26,775 bases of DNA from positions 1-26,775 of the forward strand of contig JBFWUM010000053.1 of NCBI GenBank assembly GCA_050247255.1. The letters are read 5' to 3'. This document shows positions 1 to 7,798 of this stretch, piece after piece; the first letter of the stretch is position 1; each line of letters starts with the position of its first letter. A model generated the notes under the pieces. It did not search any database, had not been told where the DNA came from, and saw only the letters and a program-made list of their open reading frames with translations. Made by a program: the position numbers and the translations under genes. The stretch is from JBFWUM01 sp050247255 (GTDB taxonomy: Bacteria > Acidobacteriota > Vicinamibacteria > Vicinamibacterales > UBA2999).

Positions 1-737
1 GTGCCGAGATCGAGCGTCGGGGCATCGGCCGCCAGCAATCCGACCGCTCTCGTGCCATGGCGCAGCGGAATGAGGACGGTGCCGGTCCCGTCGGCCACGC
101 GGACATGGCCGCCGTACGCGCGCTGGCGGGCATCGAACTCAAGCGTGCCGCGCGCCTGCGCGAGGGCGGTGTTCAGGGTCTCCGTGTCGACCCGTGCGTC
201 CGCGCTGCCGCCCTGATGAACCTCCCAGCCGTCGTCGACCGGCAGGCAGATGGCCACGCGGGTCGCCTCGAACCGGCGGGCAACGTGGCGGGCGAGCGCG
301 TCGATGGCGCCGGCCGCTTCCGTCGTGAGCAGGACGTCGCGGGTCAGGTCGAACAGCCTGGTCACCTCATCGCGCCGCGCGATCGCCTCGCGCGTTCGCG
401 CCTGGGCGGCCGCAGACAGGTTGCTGGCGACCACGGCGGCGACGAGGAACGCCACGACCGCGACCCAGTTCTGCGGATCGGAAATCGTGAAGGTGCCGAG
501 CGGGGGGAAGAAGTAGTAGTTGTAGGCGCCGGTTGCGACGAACGCCACGACCGTCGCGACCCAGAGCCGCCCGATGGCGGCGCTTCCCAGGACGACGAGC
601 AGCAGCGTGAGCCCCACCGTTGTTGGGTTGATCCCCGGGAACCAGCGAAAGACGGCCACAACGAGCGCCGTGGCCGCAAGGCCTCCGCAGAGGAGAGCGA
701 TGTCCCGAGGGCGAACACGCGGCGTCACGTCGCCCAT
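1..737 (-). CDS. DUF4118/GAF sensor histidine kinase, N-terminal part (runs off window)
   Basis: An open frame of 245 codons runs from an ATG at 737 to the left window edge without a stop, so the C-terminal part is missing. Residues about 8-110 form a compact multi-helix membrane region like the KdpD-type DUF4118 domain, including the characteristic stretch YNYYFFPPLGTFTI followed by DPQNW. A short helix (RTREAIARRDEVTRLFDLTRD) leads into a GAF-like domain from about residue 125 (LTTEAAGAIDALARHVARRF, then VLIPLRHGTRAVGLL). Family knowledge predicts HisKA and HATPase_c domains beyond the edge, so the kinase role is inferred. It is divergent from the secreted CxxCH gene, with 127 bases between them. 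No good ribosome binding site is seen; the start is chosen as the first ATG before the membrane region. Confidence 0.8.
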   Translation of the reverse strand, partial: MGDVTPRVRPRDIALLCGGLAATALVVAVFRWFPGINPTTVGLTLLLVVLGSAAIGRLWVATVVAFVATGAYNYYFFPPLGTFTISDPQNWVAVVAFLVAAVVASNLSAAAQARTREAIARRDEVTRLFDLTRDVLLTTEAAGAIDALARHVARRFEATRVAICLPVDDGWEVHQGGSADARVDTETLNTALAQARGTLEFDARQRAYGGHVRVADGTGTVLIPLRHGTRAVGLLAADAPTLDLG

Positions 738-864
738 TGTGACTCGTTACGCCTTTCTTCGGGAGCCCGGGACACAGGCGCGAATTCTTTCCCAGCGACG
801 CGCCCGCCTTCCGCTATCTACAATCCCCTGCGGGCGACTCTCTCGTGTTTCTGGAGGACTGACA
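738..864. promoter_or_regulatory. Divergent intergenic region between sensor kinase and CxxCH gene
   Basis: This 127-base spacer must hold promoters for both flanking divergent genes. On the plus strand a TACAAT hexamer at 819-824 could be a -10 box for the downstream gene, but no convincing -35 box lies 16-18 bases upstream. GGAGGA at 853-858 is a clear ribosome binding site for the ATG at 865. Nothing else is recognisable. Confidence 0.3.
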
Positions 865-1272
865 ATGCAACGACTGTTTACGGTGCTGCTGGTGATCGCA
901 GCGTCGGGGCTGGTGATCGTCGCGGCGGAGAAACCGTCTGCGGAGTATCAGGCGGCCATGAAGGAACTGGGCACCTTTGCCGCCGGCATCGACGCCGCGG
1001 TCAAGGCAGAGGACTACGACGCCATCGTCGCGTCGGCAAACAAGGCGAAAGAAGCGTTCGCAACGACCGAGGCCTACTGGAAGGGCAAGGACGCCAAGGC
1101 CGCGGCGCTCGCTCACCAGGGGTGGCAGGCGGCGTCGGACCTGATCGTGATGTCCGGCATCAAGAACGTCGAGGGCCTCACCTTTGCCGCCTCGGAGGCG
1201 CGCAGCACCTGCATGGAGTGCCACGCGGCACACCGCGAGCGGCTGCCCGACGGGACTTTCGAAATCAAGTAG
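865..1272 (+). CDS. Small secreted protein with one C-terminal CxxCH haem motif, cytochrome c'-like
   Basis: A 135-residue protein with a short signal peptide (MQRLFTVLLVIAASGLVIVAA, cleavage near residue 21). The mature part is mostly predicted helix, with a single CMECH motif about 17 residues from the C-terminus. This layout, a helical bundle with CxxCH near the end, resembles cytochrome c' and related four-helix periplasmic monohaem proteins. Haem attachment and an electron-transfer or ligand-binding role in the periplasm are inferred. The ATG at 865 is preferred over in-frame upstream starts because GGAGGA lies 6 bases before it and because a signal peptide starts there. The cardiolipin synthase gene follows 21 bases downstream, so the two may be co-transcribed. 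Confidence 0.75.
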   Translation: MQRLFTVLLVIAASGLVIVAAEKPSAEYQAAMKELGTFAAGIDAAVKAEDYDAIVASANKAKEAFATTEAYWKGKDAKAAALAHQGWQAASDLIVMSGIKNVEGLTFAASEARSTCMECHAAHRERLPDGTFEIK

Positions 1273-1293
1273 TCCCGTGGGACGATCAGGGGG

Positions 1294-2772
1294 ATGGGTC
1301 TCGCCGGGCTGGCCGACGCACTGACCTGGAACACCGCCTGGACGGTCGCCGTCAGCGCCTACGCGCTGGCGATCGCCATCTTCCTGATCCTCGAGAACCG
1401 CAGCCCGCAGTCGACCTTCGCGTGGCTGTTCCTGCTGCTCCTCTTCCCGTTCGGCGGCCTGGTCATCTACATGATGGTCGGCCGCAACCGCCACGCCTTC
1501 AGCCGCAAGCACGTCATCGCCAGGCTGCTCGAAGGCACTACCCTCGCCGAGCGCTCCGCCGCCATCGTCGCCGAGCAATCATCGCGGCTGCTGGCGCTCG
1601 AGCAGAGCCACGGCGAATACGCGCGGCTGGCAGGCATGCTGTGGGCGTCGGCACGGGCGCCGCTGACGCTCGGGAACCGCGTCGAAATCCTGCAGGACGC
1701 GGAAGAGAAATACCCGCGCCTGCTGGCCGACATCCGCTCGGCGACGGAGTCGGTGCACCTGCTCTACTACGAGTGGTCATCCGACCGGTTTACGGGCGAG
1801 GTCGCGGCGCTGCTGGCCGAGAAGGCGGCGCAGGGCATCGCCGTCCGTGTGCTCTACGACCCGGTCGGCAGCTTCTGGATGCTGCGCAGCGCCTACGTGC
1901 GCGACCTGCGCCGCAAAGGGGTGCACATGTTCCCCTTCTCGCCGCTCTACCGCCTGCACACGCTCGGCTACCGCAACCATCGCAAGGTTGCCGTCGTCGA
2001 CGGCGTGGTCGGCTACTCGGGCGGGCTGAACATGACCGAGACGCACCTGACGGGACCGCCCGGCTTCCGCGGCTGGCGCGACACCCACACGCGCGTCACC
2101 GGCGAAGCGGTCGGCATGCTGCAGTCGGTGTTCGCGACGATGTGGCACAACACGACCGGTGAGAACCTGTTCGACGAGCGCCACTTCCCGCCGTTCCCCA
2201 CGCCGCCGGCTGACGCGGGCGGCGCCCCCCTGCAGGTGGTGGCAGCCGGCCCCGACTCGCGATGGGAAGCGATCCGCCATTCGTACCTGGCGATGATCGG
2301 CCTGGCGCAGCATCACGTCTACCTCCAGTCGCCATTCCTCATCCTCGACACGAGCGTGGCCGAGGCCATGAAGACGGCGGCGCTGGCCGGGGTGGACGTG
2401 CGGGTGATGATCGCGCCGCGGGGCGCGGAGTTTTCACCCGCCTACCGGGCCGGCGCCACGTACGCCGCCGACATGGCGCGGGCCGGCGTGCAGGTGCTGC
2501 TGTATGGCGGGCCCTACTTCCACGCCAAGACGATCTGCGTGGATTCGGAGGTCTGCTCGATCGGCTCGGCGAACATCGACATCCGGAGCTTTTCGATCAA
2601 TTACGAAACGAACCTGGTGGTGCACGATCCGGGGGTGACACGGGAGCTGGAGGCGGATTTCCTGGAGGATCAGGAGCACTGCACGCGGTTCTCAGTGGCC
2701 GAGTACCACGCCAGGCCCGTCGGGTCGAGGTTTGCGGATTCAGCCGCCCGCCTCTGTTCCCCCTTGCTCTGA
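1294..2772 (+). CDS. cls: Cardiolipin synthase / phospholipase D family
   Basis: A 492-residue protein, close to the usual length of bacterial cardiolipin synthases. The N-terminus has two membrane segments (about residues 13-34 and 42-60) separated by ENRSPQSTFAW, as in ClsA-type enzymes. Two HxKxxxxD phosphodiesterase motifs are intact: HRKVAVVD with its histidine at about 229, followed by YSGGLNMTE, and HAKTICVD with its histidine at about 410, followed by GSANIDIRS. The family joins two phosphatidylglycerol molecules (or PG and PE) into cardiolipin at the inner membrane. The gene overlaps the convergent permease gene by 33 bases, so no terminator lies between them. The substrate is not deducible from sequence. 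Confidence 0.93.
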   Translation: MGLAGLADALTWNTAWTVAVSAYALAIAIFLILENRSPQSTFAWLFLLLLFPFGGLVIYMMVGRNRHAFSRKHVIARLLEGTTLAERSAAIVAEQSSRLLALEQSHGEYARLAGMLWASARAPLTLGNRVEILQDAEEKYPRLLADIRSATESVHLLYYEWSSDRFTGEVAALLAEKAAQGIAVRVLYDPVGSFWMLRSAYVRDLRRKGVHMFPFSPLYRLHTLGYRNHRKVAVVDGVVGYSGGLNMTETHLTGPPGFRGWRDTHTRVTGEAVGMLQSVFATMWHNTTGENLFDERHFPPFPTPPADAGGAPLQVVAAGPDSRWEAIRHSYLAMIGLAQHHVYLQSPFLILDTSVAEAMKTAALAGVDVRVMIAPRGAEFSPAYRAGATYAADMARAGVQVLLYGGPYFHAKTICVDSEVCSIGSANIDIRSFSINYETNLVVHDPGVTRELEADFLEDQEHCTRFSVAEYHARPVGSRFADSAARLCSPLL

Positions 2773-3807
2773 GTCGAGGACCCCTTCGCCGTCGCGGAGG
2801 ACCTGCAAAATCGACACGGCCACGGCGAAGACCACGGGGCCGAGGATGATGCCGAGCGGGCCGAAGACGCGAAGGCCGCCGAGCAGCGCGAAGAACATGA
2901 TCAGCTCGCTCAGGCCGACGCGACCGCCAACAAGCCTGGGCCGCAGGAAATTGTCGACCATGCTGATCACGAGCGCGCCAAAGGCAACCAGCATCACCGC
3001 CTGCGGCCAGCGGCCGACGACGGCCAGGTAGATGGCGCACGGCACCCAGACGCCGGCGGCGCCGACGAGGGGAATGACGCTCGTCACCACCGTCAGCAAG
3101 CCCCAGACGAGCGGGGACGGCACGCCGAGTATCCAGTAGGCCAGCCCGGCCAGCGTGCCTTGCGTCAGCGCGATGACGACGATGCCGTAGACGCTGCCGT
3201 AGATCACCTCGCGGATGCGCCCCAGGAGCTTTTCGCTGCGGTCGCGATCGAACGGCAGCCAGCGCGGGATCTCGGCAACGAACCGGTCGCCGTCGCGAAA
3301 CAGCAGGAACGTGACGAAGACGGTGAAGAGGAACGTGGCGAGGCCGCCGATGATGCCGGTGGCCACGGTCACGGAATACTCGGCGCCGATGCGGGCCACG
3401 TTCTGGGCGTTCTGCATGGCCCAGCCGGCCACCAGCTCGGGATCGAGGCGCAGCCGCGCGGCCACCCACTCGGCGGCCTGGCGCACGGCGGAGCCGCCGT
3501 CCACGCCGGCCCCGGCCTGCAGGTTCTCCCGCAGTTCCAGGAACTGATCGACCGCGACGCTGGTGACGATCGCCAGCGGCAGCAGGATCACCAGGACGAC
3601 GAGCAGCGTGCTGATGAGCGCGCTGAGCGTCTTGCGGCCGCTCTCGCGCACCATGCGCTGGTGTACCGGGTAGAACCCGATGGCGAGCACCCCCGACCAG
3701 GCGATGACGGTGGTGAACGGCGCGAGGACCTGGAAGCAGAGGTAAAGAACGAAGAACGTCGCCGCGAGGAAGATGGTCCACTTGACCACGGGTCGGGTGC
3801 TGGTCAT
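2740..3807 (-). CDS. AI-2E family transporter (PerM/UPF0118-like permease)
   Basis: A 355-residue polytopic membrane protein. It begins with a pair of hydrophobic segments (TIFLAATFFVLYLCFQVLAP, TTVIAWSGVLAIGFYPVHQR), then another pair near residues 55-80 and an amphipathic soluble stretch. A C-terminal block of four or more segments follows, with the family-typical sequence LVGAAGVWVPCAIYLAVVGRW and DNFLRPRLVGGR. These are hallmarks of the AI-2E/UPF0118 family, whose members include AI-2 exporters and sodium/proton antiporters. The substrate here is unknown. The ATG lies 20 bases after the response regulator stop, so it is probably in one transcript with the kinase and regulator. The 3' end overlaps cls by 33 bases tail to tail. 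Confidence 0.9.
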   Translation of the reverse strand: MTSTRPVVKWTIFLAATFFVLYLCFQVLAPFTTVIAWSGVLAIGFYPVHQRMVRESGRKTLSALISTLLVVLVILLPLAIVTSVAVDQFLELRENLQAGAGVDGGSAVRQAAEWVAARLRLDPELVAGWAMQNAQNVARIGAEYSVTVATGIIGGLATFLFTVFVTFLLFRDGDRFVAEIPRWLPFDRDRSEKLLGRIREVIYGSVYGIVVIALTQGTLAGLAYWILGVPSPLVWGLLTVVTSVIPLVGAAGVWVPCAIYLAVVGRWPQAVMLVAFGALVISMVDNFLRPRLVGGRVGLSELIMFFALLGGLRVFGPLGIILGPVVFAVAVSILQVLRDGEGVLDSEQGGTEAGG

Positions 3808-3827
3808 GGCTCGATGCCGCTATCAGC

Positions 3828-4205
3828 CTACCCTGATTGGGGCTGGAGTGCGCCGGCGATCGCGTCGGTGAGCTCGGCGAAGGTAAACGGCTTGGCGAGG
3901 ACCCGCTGCGCCCCAAGGCTCGCAGCCATCTTCAGGTACATCGCCGGCTTAGTGCGGCCGCCGCCGGTCATCGCCAGGATCGGCAGCGTCGCCCCCTCAC
4001 GGCGAAGGTCGCGTATCAGCTCGAGGCCGTCGCGGTCGGGCATGATCAGGTCGGTGATCAGCAGGTCGAGGTCGTGCTGGCCGCACTCGCGGAGCGCCTC
4101 GCCAACCGATCGCGCGGACACGACGTCATGCCCCATCCGATGGAGCATGGTCTCCATCATGCCCCGGAACTGGTCGTCGTCGTCGACGAGGAGGATTCGC
4201 GCCAT
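3828..4205 (-). CDS. Single-domain response regulator
   Basis: A 125-residue protein consisting only of a CheY-like receiver domain. Acidic pocket residues are the Asp run at 8-11, the phosphoacceptor is Asp52 in LLITDLIMPDRDG, the switch Thr is T80 and the conserved Lys is K105 in LAKPF. There is no output domain, so it probably acts by protein contact or as a phosphorelay intermediate. Its ATG shares a base with the TAA stop of the upstream kinase (TAATG), indicating translational coupling and making the kinase its likely partner. The AI-2E-type permease follows 20 bases downstream. Confidence 0.92.
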   Translation of the reverse strand: MARILLVDDDDQFRGMMETMLHRMGHDVVSARSVGEALRECGQHDLDLLITDLIMPDRDGLELIRDLRREGATLPILAMTGGGRTKPAMYLKMAASLGAQRVLAKPFTFAELTDAIAGALQPQSG

Positions 4206-6367
4206 TAGTCGTGGCGCCCTGTAAAGGGGCGCCCTACGTCAGAGGGGCGCCCTACTGGGGGAAACAGCAGCTCGAAGGTGCTCCCCTTGCCGGGGGTGCT
4301 GCTGACGCGGATCGATCCGCCATAGGCCGCCATCAGGCCGTGGACGGTCGGCAGGCCGAGGCCGGTGCCTTCGCCCGGGGCTTTCGTGGTGAAGAACGGC
4401 TCGAAGATGCGCGCCTGGACGTCCGGTGTCATGCCGACGCCGGTATCGTGGACAGCCAGCCGCACCGCCTCGCTGGTGCGGTCGACGGTGACGGTGATGC
4501 GCCCGGCGCCGCCGGCATCGCGAATGGCGTGCGCCGCGTTGATGCCGAGGTTCATCACGATCTGGTGGACGTGCACCGGGTCGACGTTCACGAGCGGCGC
4601 CGCGGCGTCGAGCGCCGAGCCGATCTCGATCGAGCGCGGCAGCGACGACCGCAGCAGCGCCAGCGCTTCGGCAACGACTGGCCCGAGCGCCAGCGGCCGC
4701 GGCTCGCCCGGACGTTCACCGCTGAAGGTCTCGAGCTGGCGGACGACGCCGGCGGCGCGCTGCCCTGCCGCCAGCACCTGGGTCAGCATCTCCTGGACCA
4801 CCGGCATCCCCTCGGCGTCCATCTTCGCCAGCTCGGCGCAACCGAGCATGGCGCCGAGGATGTTGTTGAAGTCGTGGGCAATGCCGCGGGCCAGCGTCGC
4901 CACCGCCTCGAGCTTCTGCGACTGGCGGAACTGCGCCTCCATCTCACGGGTCGCGGTCAGGTCGCGTATCGTGCCGAGGACCATCTGGCCCCCGTCAACG
5001 GTAACGTTGGTGAGGCAGACGTCGCACGGGAAGGTGGTCCCGTCGATACGCTGGTGCAGCCATTCGAACCGGTGCTGGCCATCGGCCACGGCCTGCGCGA
5101 TGTGAGCCAGCGCACGCGCCCGCGAGTCGCTCCCGTCCGGCTGGGCCTGCGGCGAGAGATCGGCGGGATGGCGCGCCATCAGTTCGTCGCGGGAGTCGCA
5201 GCCGAACAGGGTCACCGCGGCGGAATTGCAGTCGATGAACCCCTGCTCATCAAGCAGCACCTCGGCATCCGCCGACTGCTCGAAGAGGGCGCGGTAGCGA
5301 ATCTCGCTGCGCCGCAGACGGAGCTCCGCGGCCCGGCGCTCGGCGCCGGCACGAACCAGGGAGACGAGGTTGGCCAGCGCCACGGCGAAGGCTGATTCGT
5401 CTGAGGTCCAGGCACGCGCCTCCTCGCCGACGTGCTCGTGGCAGATCACGCCATCGACGAGACCGCCCTGGCGGATGGGCGCGTCGAGCATCGACATGAT
5501 GCCGAGCGGAACCAGGTAACTCTCCGTGAATTCCCGCGTCGCCGGGTGGGTGCGCGCATCGTCGGCCGCCAGCACCGACATGTTGTCCAGCGCGAGGAAG
5601 TAGGCGGGAAACGCAGCAGCCGACAACTCGACGCCACTCGCATGGGTATCGCTGTCGCGATCGTAGAGATCGTCGCAGACGATGGCACTGCGATCGGCGT
5701 TGTAGCTCCAGATGCTGGCGCGGGCGACGCCGAGCGTGCGGCTGGCCGTTTCAGTGATGCGGCGGAACGCGGCGGCCACATCGTCGCTGTCGAGCGCCTC
5801 GCTGCGAGTCAGGTCGATCAGCGCATCGCGCTGCCGCGCGTGGCGAAGCTCGCGCAACCGCAGCACGTCGACGGCCTGCCGGCGGTCGCTGATGTCGATC
5901 CCCATCCCGGTCGAGAACGTCTCACCGTCGATGACGACGGTCCGGCCCGAGAAAAGGTATGGGGTGCGGCGCCCGTCCTTGCTGACGAACGTGACCTCGG
6001 CCTGCACGTAGGCACCGCTATTGACCCGCTGCAACTCGACGCCGGCGCGCTCGCGGTCGGCGGGATCGACGAAATCGAGGACGCACGCGCCTTCGAGCTC
6101 CGCGGCGCTATAGCCGGAGACCCGTTCGTAGGCCTGGTTCCACGCCAGGAGACGTCCTGCCCCGTCGATGACGTAGAACAGGCCTGGGAGGCTGTCTCCG
6201 ACCGCATGCAGGTCGGCCAGTGTGCGGGAGCGCGCGGTTGCGAGGGGCATACAAGCCGCCCGAGCAACAGCCGAGCCATCCTCGACCGCGACAAAACCTT
6301 GGCTTTTCGCGGTCACGCGGGATCCCGCCATGTGCCATGTGCGGATTCGTCCCATGGGCTGGGGCAC
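4205..6367 (-). CDS. PAS-GAF-PAS sensor histidine kinase
   Basis: A 720-residue protein with no obvious membrane segment, so probably cytoplasmic. Domain order: PAS about 50-165 (LPGLFYVIDGAGRLLAWNQA), GAF about 195-340, PAS about 353-475, HisKA with phosphoacceptor His498 in ARGIAHDFNNIL, and HATPase_c with N box MNLGINAAHAI, G1 DTGVGM (641-646) and G2 GTGLGL (667-672). All catalytic boxes look intact. Residues 705-717 are encoded by a palindromic repeat and extend past the usual end of the ATPase domain. The start is uncertain: GTG 6367 lies inside another copy of the repeat, ATG is available at 6355, 6331 and 6250, and none has a strong ribosome binding site. All candidates keep the first PAS domain. 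It is coupled to the response regulator by a one-base overlap. Confidence 0.9.
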   Translation of the reverse strand: MPQPMGRIRTWHMAGSRVTAKSQGFVAVEDGSAVARAACMPLATARSRTLADLHAVGDSLPGLFYVIDGAGRLLAWNQAYERVSGYSAAELEGACVLDFVDPADRERAGVELQRVNSGAYVQAEVTFVSKDGRRTPYLFSGRTVVIDGETFSTGMGIDISDRRQAVDVLRLRELRHARQRDALIDLTRSEALDSDDVAAAFRRITETASRTLGVARASIWSYNADRSAIVCDDLYDRDSDTHASGVELSAAAFPAYFLALDNMSVLAADDARTHPATREFTESYLVPLGIMSMLDAPIRQGGLVDGVICHEHVGEEARAWTSDESAFAVALANLVSLVRAGAERRAAELRLRRSEIRYRALFEQSADAEVLLDEQGFIDCNSAAVTLFGCDSRDELMARHPADLSPQAQPDGSDSRARALAHIAQAVADGQHRFEWLHQRIDGTTFPCDVCLTNVTVDGGQMVLGTIRDLTATREMEAQFRQSQKLEAVATLARGIAHDFNNILGAMLGCAELAKMDAEGMPVVQEMLTQVLAAGQRAAGVVRQLETFSGERPGEPRPLALGPVVAEALALLRSSLPRSIEIGSALDAAAPLVNVDPVHVHQIVMNLGINAAHAIRDAGGAGRITVTVDRTSEAVRLAVHDTGVGMTPDVQARIFEPFFTTKAPGEGTGLGLPTVHGLMAAYGGSIRVSSTPGKGSTFELLFPPVGRPSDVGRPFTGRHD
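4213..4255. repeat. REP-like palindromic repeat, copy 1 (GGCGCC type)
   Basis: A stem GGCGCCC (4213-4219) pairs with GGGCGCC (4227-4233) around a 7-base loop containing GTAA. The right arm with its flank, GGGGCGCCCTAC, occurs at 4226-4237 and again at 4244-4255, 18 bases apart. Copy 2 at 6362-6404 has the same layout with C/G pairs changed to A/T pairs. The element lies inside the last codons of the kinase gene, where the tandem right arms give the repeated peptide VGRP...VGRP. There is no T run, so it is not a classical terminator. Confidence 0.7.
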
Positions 6368-6404
6368 CCCGTAAAGGGGTGCCCTAAGCGTACGGGTGCC
6401 CTAC
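6362..6404. repeat. REP-like palindromic repeat, copy 2 (GGCACC/GGTGCC type)
   Basis: A perfect 9-bp stem, GGGCACCCC (6362-6370) with GGGGTGCCC (6376-6384), surrounds a GTAAA loop. A second right arm, GGGTGCCCTAC, lies at 6394-6404. Compared with copy 1 the stem carries paired substitutions on both arms (G/C replaced by A/T), so the palindrome is kept while the sequence changes. The element fills the gap between the VOC gene and the kinase gene. It contains the VOC stop codon (6401-6403) and the GTG candidate start of the kinase (6365-6367). Confidence 0.7.
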
Positions 6405-6799
6405 GCGGCGGCGGGGTCCATCCAGAACAGCTCCCAGTGGTGGCCGTCGAGGTCGTAGAAGCTCCAGCCGTACATGAAGCCCTGGTCCATCGGCGGCATG
6501 GCGTGGGTCGCGCCGGCGGCGATCGCCTTCTTCACCAGCTCGTCGACCTCGGCGCGGCTGCTGCACGAGAGGGCGAAGAGCGCCTCCGTGTGCGTGGCCG
6601 TGTCGGCCAGCGGCCGCGTGGTGAAGTTGCCGAAGAACTTCCTCATCAGCAGCATCACGTAGGCGTCCTCGCCGACGAGCATGCAGGCAGCGTTGTCGTC
6701 GGTGAACTTGGGGTTGAACCCGAAGCCGAGCGAGGAGAAGAAGGCCATCGACTTCTTCAGGTCCTCGACGGCCATGTTGACGAAGAGTTTTCTGGTCAC
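6401..6799 (-). CDS. VOC (glyoxalase/bleomycin-resistance fold) family protein
   Basis: A 132-residue single-domain protein. It shows the paired beta-alpha-beta-beta-beta modules of the vicinal oxygen chelate fold: MTRKLFVNMAVEDLKKSMAF at the start, and SFYDLDGHHWELFWM at 113-127, where His and Glu are the usual metal-ligand positions of the second module. This subfamily is often annotated as lactoylglutathione-lyase-like, but the substrate cannot be told from sequence. The start is GTG at 6799. It follows the ECF sigma factor gene by 30 bases; VOC genes are common neighbours of SigX5-type sigma factors, which suggests a shared transcript. Its stop codon lies in a palindromic repeat. Confidence 0.85.
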   Translation of the reverse strand: MTRKLFVNMAVEDLKKSMAFFSSLGFGFNPKFTDDNAACMLVGEDAYVMLLMRKFFGNFTTRPLADTATHTEALFALSCSSRAEVDELVKKAIAAGATHAMPPMDQGFMYGWSFYDLDGHHWELFWMDPAAA

Positions 6800-6829
6800 G
6801 TCTGAATAGACGGGTGGCGCGCCACTAAA

Positions 6830-7798
6830 TCATCGGTCGGTGATGGCGGGCGGCAGGCCGAAGAGCGGGAACAGGTTCTCGGTGTCGAGGAACGAGGTCC
6901 AGCTGGCAATGCGGTCGCCGTCGGGCTCGAGGACGATGAGCCCCCAGGGCTTCCAGGTGCCCGGCTCGTCGCCGGGGCGGTACTGGCCGAAGGCCGGCAG
7001 GCCTGACGCCTGCGTCGCGATCAGGCGCGAGCCGCGGCAGCCGTTGCCACGGCCGACCAGCCAGCCGCGGATGTCCTCCTGCCCCTGCAGCCAGAACGAG
7101 AACGGCGGCATCGACAGCGCCGCATCGTCGCGCAGCAGCCCGACGATTTCATCCACGTCATAGCGCTGGAAGGCGTCGAGGAACTGCTCGATGAGCGCCT
7201 TCTGGGCGGCGGTCAACTCCCCGACCGCCCGCCCCTGTTGCGCCTTGCCGTTGGCGGCGAGCGTGGCGCGCGCCCGCTGCAGCGCGCTGTTAACGGCGGC
7301 CACCGATGTTTCGAGGCACTCGGCCACTTCCGCCGCCGACCAGCCGAGCACCTCCGTGAGCAGCAGCGCGGCACGCTGGCGCGCCGGCAGGTGCTGCAGC
7401 GCGGCGACGAACGCCAGGCGGATGCTCTGCCGCAGCGTGGCAATTTCGTGCGGGTCGCCGTCGGCCGGAATGGCGCGCACGTCAGGGATCGGCTCGAGCC
7501 AGTGGGTGCGCGGCTTCACGTCGAGCGTCTCGTCGAGCGTGCCGGCGCCGCGTTCGTCCATCGACAGGACGCGCCGCGATCGGCTGGCCAGCGCGTCGAG
7601 GCAGACGTTGGTGGCAATGCGATACAGCCAGGTGCGGAGCGACGAGCGCCCCTCGAACCGGTTCAGGTTCTGCCAGGCGCGCACCATGGTCTCCTGCACC
7701 GCGTCCTCGGCGTCGAACGCGGAGCCGAGCATGCGGTAGCAGTGACCGGTCAGTGGCGCGCGGTGCGCTTCGAGCGAGGCAATGTCGATGGTGTCCAA
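6830..7798 (-). CDS. ECF-type RNA polymerase sigma factor with C-terminal NTF2-like domain (SigX5/TIGR02960-like)
   Basis: A 322-residue protein. Region sigma-2 is at about 10-80 (YRMLGSAFDAEDAVQETMVRAWQ, FEGRSSLRTWLYRIATNVCLDAL) and sigma-4 at about 130-185 (LPARQRAALLLTEVLGWSAAEVAECLETSVAAVNSALQRARA, here abridged as the helix-turn-helix). A SnoaL/NTF2-like domain occupies about 200-315 and includes MPPFSFWLQGQEDI. This fusion matches SigX5-type ECF factors, in which the extra domain replaces a separate anti-sigma factor as a control element. No anti-sigma gene is adjacent, in keeping with this. The start appears to be TTG at 7798, giving a 49-base same-strand overlap with lgt. The sigma-2 domain begins only a few residues in, so a much later start is unlikely. 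No good ribosome binding site is visible. Confidence 0.88.
   Translation of the reverse strand: MDTIDIASLEAHRAPLTGHCYRMLGSAFDAEDAVQETMVRAWQNLNRFEGRSSLRTWLYRIATNVCLDALASRSRRVLSMDERGAGTLDETLDVKPRTHWLEPIPDVRAIPADGDPHEIATLRQSIRLAFVAALQHLPARQRAALLLTEVLGWSAAEVAECLETSVAAVNSALQRARATLAANGKAQQGRAVGELTAAQKALIEQFLDAFQRYDVDEIVGLLRDDAALSMPPFSFWLQGQEDIRGWLVGRGNGCRGSRLIATQASGLPAFGQYRPGDEPGTWKPWGLIVLEPDGDRIASWTSFLDTENLFPLFGLPPAITDR

Noticed and set aside
57..2162. A 701-codon plus-strand open frame crossing the DUF4118 kinase, the CxxCH gene and cls
   Set aside because: It crosses three supported genes on both strands and an intergenic region; the product is Arg/Gly-rich without any fold signature.
6362..6404. 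Palindrome read as an intrinsic terminator for the VOC gene
   Set aside because: There is no T run on the minus strand after the stem, a second related copy lies inside coding sequence, and the covarying pattern fits a repeat family better.
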